Of a stretch of DNA of 64,000 nt, positions 56,204 through 64,000 are shown piece by piece. Position 1 is the stretch's first letter, and each line of letters opens with the position of its first letter. The translations under genes were made by a program, and so were the position numbers. Source of the DNA: Pseudomonas sp. ICMP22404 (lineage in GTDB: Bacteria > Pseudomonadota > Gammaproteobacteria > Pseudomonadales > Pseudomonadaceae); assembly GCF_006227205.1 (NCBI RefSeq), contig NZ_VCNG01000001.1, positions 372,001 to 436,000 of the forward strand. Reading direction: 5' to 3'. Under the pieces are notes generated by a model. The model was given only the letters and a program-made list of their open reading frames with translations. It had not been told where the DNA came from and ran no database searches.

Positions 56204-57637
56204 ATGACCCTCTACGTGAACCTCGCCGAATTGCTCGGCACCCGCATCGAACAGGGTTTCTACCGCCCCGGCGACCGGCTGCCGTCGGTGCGGGCACTGA
56301 GCACGGAACATGGGGTCAGCCTGAGCACGGTGCAGCAGGCCTATCGCGTGCTGGAAGACAGTGGGTTGGCGATGCCGAAGCCCAAATCCGGCTATTTCGT
56401 CCCGGTCAGTCGCGAATTGCCAGACCTGCCGGCGATAGGCCGTCCGGCCCAACGGCCGGTGGATATCTCACAGTGGGACCAGGTGCTGGAGCTGATACGC
56501 GCCGTGCCGCGCAAGGATGTGGTGCAACTGGGACGCGGCATGCCGGACATCCACTCTCCAACCATGAAACCGCTGCTGCGCAGCCTGGCGCAGATCAGCC
56601 GTCGGCAGGACATGCCTGGCCTGTACTACGACAATATCCACGGCAACCTTGCGTTGCGCGAACAGATTGCCCGCCTGCTGCTGGATTCGGGCTGTCAGTT
56701 GGGGGCCAATGACCTGATTGTCACCACCGGCTGCCACGAAGCGCTGTCGGTCAGCATTCGCGCCACCTGTGAACAAGGCGACATCGTCGCGGTGGACTCG
56801 CCCAGCTTCCATGGCGCCATGCAAACCCTCAAGGGTCTGGGCATGAAGGCCATGGAAATCCCTACCGACCCACTCACCGGCATCAGCCTGGAGGCATTGG
56901 AACTGGCGTTGGAACAATGGCCGATCAAGGCCATACAGTTGACGCCCAGCTGCAACAACCCCCTGGGCTACATCATGCCGGAAGCGAACAAACGTGCGCT
57001 GTTGACCCTGGCACAGCGCTTCGATGTGGCAATTATCGAAGACGATGTGTACGGGGATCTGGCCTACAACTACCCACGACCCCGCACAATCAAATCCTTC
57101 GATGAAGATGGCCGCGTCCTGCTGTGCAGTTCGTTTTCCAAGACCCTGGCGCCGGGCCTGCGAGTGGGCTGGGTTGCGCCGGGCCGGTACTTGGAGCGGG
57201 CGCTGCACATGAAGTACATCAGCACCGGCTCCACCGCGCCGCAGCCGCAGATCGCCATCGCCGAGTTCCTCAAGAACGGGCATTTCGAACCCCATTTGCG
57301 GCGGATGCGCACACAGTACCAGCGTAATCGCGACATGATGATTGACTGGGTCAGCCGCTACTTTCCAGCAGGCACCCGCGCCAGTCGCCCCCGGGGCAGC
57401 TTCATGCTGTGGGTCGAATTACCCGAAGGTTTCGATACCCTGAAGCTCAATCGGGTCTTGCACGACCAAGGTGTTCAGGTTGCGGTCGGGAGCATTTTTT
57501 CGGCATCGGGCAAGTACCGCAACTGCCTGCGGATGAACTACGCTGCCAAGCCAACGGCACAGATCGAGGACGCCGTGCGCAAGGTCGGGGCAGCCGCTAT
57601 CGCGCTGTTGAACGAAACCCAGGACGGCGGCGTCTGA
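56204..57637 (+). CDS. MocR/GntR-type PLP-dependent regulator (PdxR-like)
   Basis: A 477-residue protein with a GntR winged helix (residues 1-75, GTRIEQGFYRPGDRLPSVRA, VSLSTVQQAYRVLEDSGLAM) fused to an aminotransferase-like domain (residues 110-470, YYDNIHGNLALREQIARLLL, NNPLGYIMPEA, and the PLP lysine K313 in SSFSKTLAPGLRVGW). Proteins of this fold are regulators, not transaminases in most cases. The start MTLYVNLAELLGTRIEQGF at 56204 is chosen over an upstream one. Its target is probably the DUF1127 gene or its own promoter, given the repeats between them. Confidence 0.93.
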   Translation: MTLYVNLAELLGTRIEQGFYRPGDRLPSVRALSTEHGVSLSTVQQAYRVLEDSGLAMPKPKSGYFVPVSRELPDLPAIGRPAQRPVDISQWDQVLELIRAVPRKDVVQLGRGMPDIHSPTMKPLLRSLAQISRRQDMPGLYYDNIHGNLALREQIARLLLDSGCQLGANDLIVTTGCHEALSVSIRATCEQGDIVAVDSPSFHGAMQTLKGLGMKAMEIPTDPLTGISLEALELALEQWPIKAIQLTPSCNNPLGYIMPEANKRALLTLAQRFDVAIIEDDVYGDLAYNYPRPRTIKSFDEDGRVLLCSSFSKTLAPGLRVGWVAPGRYLERALHMKYISTGSTAPQPQIAIAEFLKNGHFEPHLRRMRTQYQRNRDMMIDWVSRYFPAGTRASRPRGSFMLWVELPEGFDTLKLNRVLHDQGVQVAVGSIFSASGKYRNCLRMNYAAKPTAQIEDAVRKVGAAAIALLNETQDGGV

Positions 57638-57698
57638 ATGCTAAGCAGGGAAGCAGCACCCGACAGCCAATCAACGCCAACAAGCGGAACGATCCTAC

Positions 57699-59267
57699 GT
57701 GAGATCCAAACCGATCCTGCCTACGCTACTGCTTGTCGCCTCACTGTTGGGAGGCTGTGCCAGCGTTGATATCACCCGCGAGCCTTCCCAGACATTGCCG
57801 GCTTCCGAATCGTCATTCGGACGCTCGGTCCAGGCCCAGGCCCTGCCACATGAAGGACGCTCGGGGTTTCGCCTGCTCTCCGACAGCACCGATGCCTTTA
57901 CTGCCCGGGCCGAGCTGATTCGCAACGCCCAACGCAGCCTGGACTTGCAGTACTACATCGTTCACGACGGCATCAGCACCCGGATGCTGGTGGATGAATT
58001 GCTCAAGGCCGCCGACCGGGGCGTGCGCGTGCGGATCCTGCTGGACGACACCACCAGCGATGGCCAGGACCAGATCATTTCGACCCTCGGCGCTCACCCG
58101 CAGATCCAGATCCGCCTGTTCAACCCATTGCACCTGGGGCGCGCCACCGGCGTGACCCGCAGTCTCGGCCGGCTGTTCAACCTGTCGCTGCAACACCGGC
58201 GGATGCACAACAAGCTATGGCTGGCGGACAACAGCATGGCCATCGTCGGTGGGCGCAACCTGGGAGACGAATACTTCGATGCCGAACCTCACCTGAACTT
58301 CACCGATATCGACCTGCTCGGCGTCGGCCCGGTGGCCGAGCAACTGGGACACAGTTTCGACCAGTACTGGAACAGCGCCCTGAGCAAGCCCATTGAACAA
58401 TTCCTGTCCCATCGGCCCACCGCCAAGGACTTGGCCAACAGCCGCCTGCGCCTGCAAGAGTCCCTGGAACAAACGCAAAAGGAAAACCACGCGCTGTACC
58501 AGCAGTTGACCACCTACCGGACCCAACCGCGCCTGGATATCTGGCGCAACGAATTGATCTGGGCCTGGAACCGGGCGCTGTGGGATGCGCCCAGCAAGGT
58601 GCTGGCCAAGGACGAGCCGGATCCGCACCTGTTGCTGACCACGCAACTGGGCCCTGAGCTGACGGGGGTCAGCAAGGAGCTGATCATGATTTCGGCTTAC
58701 TTCGTGCCGGGACAGCCCGGATTGGTGTACCTCACCAGCCGCGCCGATGCCGGCGTGTCGGTCAGCTTGTTGACCAACTCCCTGGAGGCCACCGATGTGC
58801 CAGCGGTGCACGGCGGTTACGCGCCCTACCGCAGGGCCCTGCTGGAGCATGGTGTACGGCTGTTCGAGTTGCGGCGCCAGCCCGGGGACACGGGAGGCAG
58901 CAGCCCGCACCTGTTCTACAGCAAGTCCTACGGCGAATCGGACTCGAGCCTGCACAGCAAGGCGATCATTTTTGACCGGCAGAAGTCGTTCATCGGCTCA
59001 TTCAATTTCGACCCGCGCTCAGTGCTGTGGAACACCGAGGTCGGCGTCTTGGTGGACAGTCCCGAACTCGCTGGCCAGGTCCGCGACCTCGCCTTGCAAG
59101 GCATGGCACCTGCCCTGAGCTATCACGCGCGACTGGAGGATGGAGCGCTTATCTGGACCACCGAAGACAACGGCAAACTCCACGACCTGGACCGCGAGCC
59201 CGGCAGCTGGTGGCGCCGGTTCAATGCCTGGTTTGCGACGACCATCGGGTTGGAAAAAATGTTGTAG
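57699..59267 (+). CDS. Phospholipase D-like lipoprotein, cardiolipin synthase C-like
   Basis: A 522-residue protein with a lipoprotein signal MRSKPILPTLLLVASLLGGC (acylated C20), and two HKD motifs: HNKLWLADNSMAIVGGRN (with NLGDEYFD) and HSKAIIFDRQKSFIGSFNFD. This pattern resembles ClsC/YmdC, which makes cardiolipin from PE and PG, though the lipobox would place this protein at the periplasmic face. Start GTG at 57699, just after the MocR gene (61 bases). Alternatives: phospholipase D or an uncharacterised PLD. Confidence 0.85.
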   Translation: MRSKPILPTLLLVASLLGGCASVDITREPSQTLPASESSFGRSVQAQALPHEGRSGFRLLSDSTDAFTARAELIRNAQRSLDLQYYIVHDGISTRMLVDELLKAADRGVRVRILLDDTTSDGQDQIISTLGAHPQIQIRLFNPLHLGRATGVTRSLGRLFNLSLQHRRMHNKLWLADNSMAIVGGRNLGDEYFDAEPHLNFTDIDLLGVGPVAEQLGHSFDQYWNSALSKPIEQFLSHRPTAKDLANSRLRLQESLEQTQKENHALYQQLTTYRTQPRLDIWRNELIWAWNRALWDAPSKVLAKDEPDPHLLLTTQLGPELTGVSKELIMISAYFVPGQPGLVYLTSRADAGVSVSLLTNSLEATDVPAVHGGYAPYRRALLEHGVRLFELRRQPGDTGGSSPHLFYSKSYGESDSSLHSKAIIFDRQKSFIGSFNFDPRSVLWNTEVGVLVDSPELAGQVRDLALQGMAPALSYHARLEDGALIWTTEDNGKLHDLDREPGSWWRRFNAWFATTIGLEKML

Positions 59268-59280
59268 GGCTGCCCCGCTC

Positions 59281-59312
59281 TTGTGGCGAGGGGATTTATC
59301 CCCTCGCCACAA
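59281..59312. terminator. GGCGAGGGGAT palindrome between convergent genes
   Basis: TTGTGGCGAGGGGAT / ATCCCCTCGCCACAA, a perfect hairpin, followed by another half copy (CCCTCGCCACAGG). It lies between the PLD gene (ends 59267) and the MFS gene (ends 59337) and is the second copy of the family seen at 55738. Suitable as a bidirectional terminator. Confidence 0.7.
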
Positions 59313-59336
59313 GAAGCTCCCTCGCCACAGGTTTTT

Positions 59337-60479
59337 TCAGGCAGGCTGCGTAGCCCCGAACGCACCCTGGCGCAGCAACAGAATCACCAGCCCAAACGCA
59401 CCCGCCGCCATGAACAACGGCAGCGCGTGCCCGCTGATCCATTGGCTGCCCGCACCCGCCACCAAGGGGCCGATCAGGCAACCGATTCCCCATAACTGGG
59501 CAATATGGGCGTTGGCCCGCACCAGCGCATCGTCGCGGTAACGCTCGCCGATCAGGATCAACGACAAGGTGAACAAGCCACCCGCGCTGGCTCCGAACAG
59601 CACCCACAAAGGCCAGATCAGTACGGTATCGATCAGCAACGGAACCGCCAGGCTGGATAAGGTCAGCGCCACCGCGCAGCCCGTGAGCAAGGTTCGCCGA
59701 GACAAATGGTCGGCCAAGGCGCCAATGGGCAGTTGCAGCAACGCATCACCGACCACCACGGTGCTGACCATCGCCAGCGCGACGTCGGCACTGAACCCCT
59801 GGCGCAGGCAATACACCGGCAGCAACGTCAGGATCATCGCCTCGAAGGCCGCGAACAACGACACCGCCCAGGCGATCGCTGGCAGCCCTCGGCAAAATGC
59901 CCACAAATCGCCCAAGGTAACGCTGCCGGCTTCACTGGTCGGCGCGCCGCTGCGACCGAGCAACAGCAGGGGCGCCACCAGTAGCAGGCCGACGCCCACC
60001 CAGAATCCGTAGTCGTGAACCGTACCCAGCGCACCGAGCAACAGCGGGCCGGACAACTGGCTGAGGGCATAACTGGCGCCGTACAGCGCCACCAGCCGGC
60101 CGCGCCATTGTTCGACGACCAGTTGATTGATCCAGCTCTCACCGAGGATGAACACCAGGGTCAGGACCACCCCGATCACCAGCCGCAGCACCAGCCAGAC
60201 CGGGTAACTGGGCAACAGCGCCAGCAACCCGATGGACACCGCCCCGCCCCACAGGCACAAGCGCATCAAGGTCGCGGTCCCAAACCGCGCCGCCAGACGG
60301 CTGGACACCTTGGCCCCAAGCAACACCCCAACGGCCGGCATGGCCGCCATCACACCAATGGCGAACGAACCATACCCCCAGCCCTCCAGGCGCAGCGACA
60401 CCAGCGGCATGCTGACCCCCAGGGCAAGGCCGACGCTCAGGACAGAGGCCAACACGGCGAAATAAGTCGCCCAACGCAT
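59337..60479 (-). CDS. MFS transporter, YcaD-like
   Basis: A 380-residue inner-membrane transporter with twelve predicted helices. The inter-helix motif GAKVSSRLAARFGTATLMRL (loop 2-3) and LPIGALADHLSRRTLLTG (the second-half counterpart) mark the major facilitator superfamily; FILGESWINQLVVEQWRGRL is a hallmark of the YcaD group. The ATG at 60479 has AGGAG seven bases upstream; an in-frame ATG at 60503 lacks a ribosome site. Substrate unknown. Confidence 0.9.
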   Translation of the reverse strand: MRWATYFAVLASVLSVGLALGVSMPLVSLRLEGWGYGSFAIGVMAAMPAVGVLLGAKVSSRLAARFGTATLMRLCLWGGAVSIGLLALLPSYPVWLVLRLVIGVVLTLVFILGESWINQLVVEQWRGRLVALYGASYALSQLSGPLLLGALGTVHDYGFWVGVGLLLVAPLLLLGRSGAPTSEAGSVTLGDLWAFCRGLPAIAWAVSLFAAFEAMILTLLPVYCLRQGFSADVALAMVSTVVVGDALLQLPIGALADHLSRRTLLTGCAVALTLSSLAVPLLIDTVLIWPLWVLFGASAGGLFTLSLILIGERYRDDALVRANAHIAQLWGIGCLIGPLVAGAGSQWISGHALPLFMAAGAFGLVILLLRQGAFGATQPA

Positions 60480-60528
60480 TTCCACGCTCCTGTGGGTCGT
60501 CATCGATTATGGGTATCCCTCAAAACAA

Positions 60529-60618
60529 TGTGGGAGCGAGCCTGCTCGCGAAGCGGCGCAACATTCAACAAAGCTGTCGACTGTCATACCGTTATCGCGA
60601 GCAGGCTCGCTCCCACAG
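60529..60618. repeat. REP inverted pair
   Basis: TGTGGGAGCGAGCCTGCTCG and TATCGCGAGCAGGCTCGCTC, opposed, loop of about 48 bases, just after the pauC stop and before the MFS start on the minus strand. Confidence 0.87.
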
Positions 60619-60635
60619 GGATCAGCGCTGTGCTG

Positions 60636-62129
60636 TTACAGCTTGATCCAGGTCGACTTCAGCTCGGTGTATTTGTCGAAGGCATGCAGCGACTTGTCGC
60701 GGCCGTTACCCGACTGCTTGAAGCCACCGAACGGCGCGGTCATGTCGCCGCCGTCGTACTGGTTCACCCACACGCTGCCGGCGCGCAAGGCCTTGGCGGT
60801 CAGGTGGGCCTTGGAGATGTCCCGGGTCCATACCGCCGCCGCCAGGCCATATGGCGTGTCGTTGGCAATCTGGATGGCTTCTTCGGCGGTATCGAAGGCA
60901 ATCACCGACAAGACCGGACCGAAAATCTCTTCCTGGGCAATTTTCATGGCATTGCTCACACCGTCGAAAATCGTCGGCTCGACATACGTACCACCGGTTT
61001 CCTCGAGGATCCGCTTGCCACCGGCCACCAGCTTGGCGCCGTCGCTGTGACCGGCTTCGATGTAGGACAGCACGGTATTCATCTGCTGTGTGTCCACCAG
61101 GGCACCGACATTCGTCGCCGGATCCAGCGGGTTGCCGGGCTTCCAGCCCTTGAGGGCTTCGATCACCAGCGGCAGGAAGGTGTCCTTGATGGAGCGCTCC
61201 ACCAGCAGTCGCGAGCCGGCGGTGCAGACTTCGCCCTGGTTGAACGCAATGGCGCTGGCCGCGGCTTCGGCGGCGGCTTGCAGGTCCGGGGCGTCGGCGA
61301 ACACGATGTTCGGGCTCTTGCCGCCGGCTTCCAGCCAGATGCGCTTCATGTTGGATTCGCCGGAGTAGATCATCAGTTGCTTGGCGATCTTGGTGGAACC
61401 GGTGAATACCAGCGTGTCGACATCCATGTGCAGGGCCAGGGCCTTGCCGACGGTATGGCCGTAGCCTGGCAACACGTTGAGCACGCCTTTCGGAATCCCG
61501 GCTTCGAGGGCCAGTGCGGCGATGCGGATGGCGGTCAGCGGGGATTTTTCCGACGGCTTGAGTACCACCGAGTTACCGGTGGACAGTGCCGGACCGAGCT
61601 TCCAGCAGGCCATCAACAGCGGAAAGTTCCACGGTACGATGGCGCCCACCACACCGACCGGCTCGCGGGTGACCAAGCCCAGTTGGTCGTGCGGGGTCGA
61701 AGCCACTTCGTCGTAGAGCTTGTCGATCGCTTCGCCGCTCCAGCTCAACGCTTGGGCCGCACCGGGCACATCGATGTTCAGGGAATCGCTGATCGGCTTG
61801 CCCATGTCCAGGGTTTCGAGCAGGGCCAGCTCCTCGACGTGCTGCTTGAGCAGGCCGGCGAAACGAATCATGGTGGCTTTGCGCTTGCTCGGCGCCAGGC
61901 GCGACCAGGCGCCGGAATTGAAGACCGCGCGAGCGTTTTCGACGGCACGCTGGGCGTCGGCAGCATCGCAGCTGGCGACCTTGCCCAACAGGCGGCCATC
62001 GACCGGGCTGAGGCAATCGAAGGTTTCGCCGGACACCGCATCGGTGTATTCGCCGTTGATGAAGGCGCGGCCCTCGATGGTCAGATCGCGAGCGCGTTGT
62101 TCCCAGTCGGCACGAGTCAGGGTGGTCAT
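60636..62129 (-). CDS. pauC: Aldehyde dehydrogenase PauC/KauB
   Basis: A 497-residue NAD(P)-dependent aldehyde dehydrogenase for gamma-aminobutyraldehyde or gamma-glutamyl aldehydes of polyamine catabolism. The catalytic pair is C302 (NQGEVCTAGS) and E267 (WLEAGGKSPN). The substrate pocket segment IVPWNFPLLMACWKLGPALS and the tail NQYDGGDMTAPFGGFKQSGN match the PuuC/KauB group. PA5312 of P. aeruginosa (pauC, kauB) is the positional match. It is the third pau-type gene in this window, likely under PauR. Confidence 0.93.
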   Translation of the reverse strand: MTTLTRADWEQRARDLTIEGRAFINGEYTDAVSGETFDCLSPVDGRLLGKVASCDAADAQRAVENARAVFNSGAWSRLAPSKRKATMIRFAGLLKQHVEELALLETLDMGKPISDSLNIDVPGAAQALSWSGEAIDKLYDEVASTPHDQLGLVTREPVGVVGAIVPWNFPLLMACWKLGPALSTGNSVVLKPSEKSPLTAIRIAALALEAGIPKGVLNVLPGYGHTVGKALALHMDVDTLVFTGSTKIAKQLMIYSGESNMKRIWLEAGGKSPNIVFADAPDLQAAAEAAASAIAFNQGEVCTAGSRLLVERSIKDTFLPLVIEALKGWKPGNPLDPATNVGALVDTQQMNTVLSYIEAGHSDGAKLVAGGKRILEETGGTYVEPTIFDGVSNAMKIAQEEIFGPVLSVIAFDTAEEAIQIANDTPYGLAAAVWTRDISKAHLTAKALRAGSVWVNQYDGGDMTAPFGGFKQSGNGRDKSLHAFDKYTELKSTWIKL

Positions 62130-62362
62130 GCGAGTGTCCTCCTCTTATTGGGGTATGAGCGTCGCAGAGGTGCGCCCGCTCAGGAATTCTGCCCGGCCAG
62201 CCGGTTTTCGCGCATATTTTCGGCACAGGGCACCCACCACCCTAAACCAGCCGCCCCTCAAGTTTCAATATATTTGACACAAGGCCAGCAAACAGCCTTG
62301 CGATGTTCGTTTTAATAAACATAGACTCGAGCCTTCCAAGCAATCACCGGGGGATTACGGAA

Positions 62363-62725
62363 ATGAGCATCCAGGACATCGTCGACTTCAGTCAGGCCAG
62401 CACCGTCGCCGATCGCTATCGCCCGGACCCGGCCAAGGTTCTCAAGGGTGATCCCGAACAAGCCGTGTACAACCACTACAACAGCCCCTGCGGACAAATG
62501 AATGCCGGCGTCTGGGAAGGCGCGGTCGGCCAGTGGACAGTCAATTACACCGAACATGAATACTGCGAGATCGTCCAGGGTGTCTCCGTGCTGCGGGACA
62601 GCGACGGCAATGCCAAGACATTGCGCGCAGGCGACCGCTTTGTGATTCCAGCGGGCTTCAAGGGTACTTGGGAAGTGCTGGAGCCGTGCCGCAAGATCTA
62701 TGTGGTGTTTGAGCAGAAGGCTTGA
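62363..62725 (+). CDS. Small cupin protein (DUF861-like)
   Basis: A 120-residue cupin: VWEGAVGQWTVNYTEHEYCE (metal-binding glutamate/histidine pattern), VLRDSDGNAKTLRAGDRFV and IPAGFKGTWEVLEPCRKIYV form the conserved EutQ/DUF861 barrel. The start MSIQDIVDFSQ at 62363 is chosen because the 20 upstream codons look unrelated. It is divergent from pauC. A cupin of this kind (PA5314) occurs in the same place in P. aeruginosa; function unknown. Confidence 0.87.
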   Translation: MSIQDIVDFSQASTVADRYRPDPAKVLKGDPEQAVYNHYNSPCGQMNAGVWEGAVGQWTVNYTEHEYCEIVQGVSVLRDSDGNAKTLRAGDRFVIPAGFKGTWEVLEPCRKIYVVFEQKA

Positions 62726-62749
62726 GTTTTCATTGGCCGGGGCTGGCCC

Positions 62750-62775
62750 CATCGCGAGCAGGCTCGCTCCCACAG
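62750..62775. repeat. REP-type palindrome, single copy
   Basis: ATCGCGAGCAGGCTCGCTCC, one copy without a mirror partner, between the cupin and rpmG genes. Confidence 0.82.
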
Positions 62776-62803
62776 GGATTGAATCAGGGCTGGAAGCCAG
62801 CCA

Positions 62804-62842
62804 CAAAAAAGGCCCGTATCTCGCGATACGGGCCTTTTTTGT
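62804..62842. terminator. Bidirectional intrinsic terminator after rpmG
   Basis: Hairpin AAAAAAGGCCCGTATC / GATACGGGCCTTTTTT around TCGC; runs of A on the left and T on the right. It can end rpmB-rpmG on the minus strand and the cupin transcript on the plus strand. Confidence 0.93.
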
Positions 62843-62857
62843 AAGAAGGAAAATCAA

Positions 62858-63013
62858 TTACTTGATTTTGCCTTCCTTGTAGATCACGTGCTTGCGAACA
62901 ACCGGATCATATTTCTTGATCTCGATTTTGTCCGGGGTAGTACGCTTGTTCTTGTCGGTAGTGTAGAAGTGACCAGTACCGGCGCTCGAGATCAAACGAA
63001 TCAATTCACGCAT
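62858..63013 (-). CDS. rpmG: Ribosomal protein L33
   Basis: 51-residue large-subunit protein, too short for usual ORF lists. Translation [20 protein letters not shown], then [20 protein letters not shown] and [10 protein letters not shown] matches L33 directly. It lacks the CxxC zinc motifs, so it is the zinc-free form. The ATG is at 63013, 11 bases downstream of rpmB, and the stop TAA at 62858. Confidence 0.98.
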   Translation of the reverse strand: MRELIRLISSAGTGHFYTTDKNKRTTPDKIEIKKYDPVVRKHVIYKEGKIK

Positions 63014-63024
63014 GATTAGCTCCC

Positions 63025-63258
63025 TTAAACCTTGCCATCGCGACGAAGTTCGGCCAGCACGACACTGATGCCACGCTTGTCGATGATACGCATGCCCTTG
63101 GCAGATACGCGCAGACGCACAAAACGTTTCTCTTCTTCAACCCAGAAGCGGTGATGCTGCAGGTTCGGCAGGAAACGACGACGGGTTTTGTTGTTTGCGT
63201 GGGAAATGTTATTCCCAGTCACCGGACCCTTACCGGTAACTTGACAGACTCTAGACAT
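63025..63258 (-). CDS. rpmB: Ribosomal protein L28
   Basis: 77-residue large-subunit protein: [20 protein letters not shown], then [20 protein letters not shown] and [20 protein letters not shown], a clear L28. Only one cysteine, so no zinc site. First gene of the rpmB-rpmG operon; its promoter should lie between 63259 and about 63400. Confidence 0.98.
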   Translation of the reverse strand: MSRVCQVTGKGPVTGNNISHANNKTRRRFLPNLQHHRFWVEEEKRFVRLRVSAKGMRIIDKRGISVVLAELRRDGKV

Positions 63259-63694
63259 GCCTCAGCCCTCTAAAACCACATGCCCAACCCGGCATGGGTT
63301 GGCCGCTTAATCTCTCAGTCATTTGGCGCCAGGCGCCGCGTTTCTTTAAGGGTCTTACCGGCTACACCTACAGTGAAGGAACCGGGCCCCTAGAAAAGAG
63401 CGCTGCTTTATACCAGAAAGACCTCGGTGCAACAACAGCCTGTGTGATTTGTCTTTGCTGGGAATCCTCGGGCAGCCGTGCCGAACGGCTGCGGCAAAGG
63501 CTGGCGATGGCTGCGACCGCTCGTCGCTGCATCCAGTTTTTTTCAACGCCGACCGCTTCCAGTGCATCGATGCGCGAGCGCAGGGTGCCGGAAAAAGCAA
63601 AAAGGGGATAGTCATTTGGCAGCGAGCCCACTAGGGTAGGCCTTTTCCAGACTGCACTCGCAGATGGGCCTTCGACCTGACAAGGAAACCGATC
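63259..63694. other. Non-coding stretch upstream of rpmB and dppA-like gene
   Basis: A 436-base region with no credible gene. It must hold the rpmB promoter (leftward) and the promoter of the binding-protein gene (rightward). A perfect 8-bp hairpin GCAGCCGT/ACGGCTGC with loop GCCGA lies at 63472-63492, and GGCGCC occurs twice near 63325. No T run follows the hairpin, so it is not a plain terminator. I cannot assign it. Confidence 0.5.
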
Positions 63695-64000
63695 ATGCGC
63701 CTCGCTGCCCTCTCACTGTTGCTCGCCCCCTTGCTGATCAGCCCATTGGCCCAGGCCGCCGCCCTGAGCGTCTGCACCGAGGCCAGCCCGGAGGGGTTCG
63801 ATGTCGTCCAATACAATTCGCTGACGACCACCAACGCCTCCGCCGACGTCCTGATGAACCGACTGGTGGAGTTCGACACCGCCAGCGGCAAGGTGGTCCC
63901 CAGCCTGGCCGAGCGCTGGGACGTCTCGACCGATGGGCTGACCTACGTGTTCAACCTGCGCCCAAAGGTCAGGTTCCATCAGACCGAATATTTCACGCCC
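63695..64000 (+). CDS. ABC transporter peptide-binding protein (partial, N-terminal)
   Basis: Open from the ATG at 63695 to the window end, 102 codons. The signal peptide MRLAALSLLLAPLLISPLAQ is followed by LSVCTEASPEGFDVVQYNSL, LMNRLVEFDTASGKVVPSLA and TYVFNLRPKVRFHQTEYFTP, which matches family 5 solute-binding proteins (DppA/OppA). In P. aeruginosa a dipeptide-binding protein gene (PA5317) follows rpmB. The C-terminus is outside the window; the substrate cannot be given. Confidence 0.88.
   Translation, partial: MRLAALSLLLAPLLISPLAQAAALSVCTEASPEGFDVVQYNSLTTTNASADVLMNRLVEFDTASGKVVPSLAERWDVSTDGLTYVFNLRPKVRFHQTEYFTP

Noticed and set aside
63294..63611. A 105-codon plus-strand frame in the gap beside rpmB
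   Set aside because: It lacks a ribosome site and any protein character, with residues rich in R, A and S as expected from non-coding GC-rich DNA.

Overview
The window is chromosomal DNA of a Pseudomonas, most probably of the P. fluorescens group. I base this on the GC-rich coding style, on gene order that follows (from memory) the P. aeruginosa PAO1 stretch around PA5252 to PA5317 almost gene for gene (yheS, algP, FKBP, algQ, dsbB, hemY/X/D/C, algR, argH, cyaA, rnk, cyaY, lysA, dapF, xerC, sutA, amtB, glnK, comM, norM, rep, xpt, cycB, pauR, dadX, dadA, lrp, pauB4, pauC, rpmG, rpmB), and on many copies of the fluorescens-type REP palindrome (GTGGGAGCGAGCCTGCTCGC).

Layout. 1-4.0 kb: an accessory end with a type VI secretion VgrG and a cut-off DUF4123 chaperone, then an amino-acid exporter and a small MscS channel. 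4-15.4 kb: a translation ABC-F factor, the alginate-regulation block (algP, algQ, algR) and the haem genes hemC, a fused hemD-hemX, and hemY. The algR sensor partner algZ survives only as a C-terminal remnant. 15.4-22.7 kb: argH, a glutathione transferase, two small conserved proteins, adenylate cyclase, rnk, a DUF1289 protein and frataxin. 22.9-27.6 kb: the lptM-lysA-dapF-DUF484-xerC-HAD operon. 27.7-31.2 kb: sutA, YjbQ, the ammonium module amtB-glnK, ubiK.

31.2-44 kb: signalling and transport. A chemoreceptor lies downstream of a histidine kinase whose N-terminus matches the plant ethylene-receptor binding domain, with all ligand and copper residues conserved. Then come comM, a secreted DUF4432 epimerase-like protein, a Cache chemoreceptor, a LysR regulator, a MATE exporter and a GGDEF/EAL protein. 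44-50 kb: rep, xpt, an acetyl-CoA hydrolase/transferase, cytochrome c5. 49.6-62.7 kb: interleaved polyamine (pauR, pauB4, pauC) and alanine (dadX, ridA, dadA, lrp) catabolism, with a MocR-type regulator beside a DUF1127 gene, a phospholipase-D lipoprotein, an MFS carrier and a cupin. 62.8-64 kb: rpmG, rpmB and the start of a peptide-binding protein cut by the window end.

The most interesting points are the ethylene-receptor-like kinase (33027-34304), the decayed algZ next to an intact algR (14936-15215), the hemD-hemX fusion with a possible internal start, and a cluster of repeated hexamers between the DUF1127 and MocR genes. I recognised no tRNA, rRNA, CRISPR array, insertion sequence or prophage.
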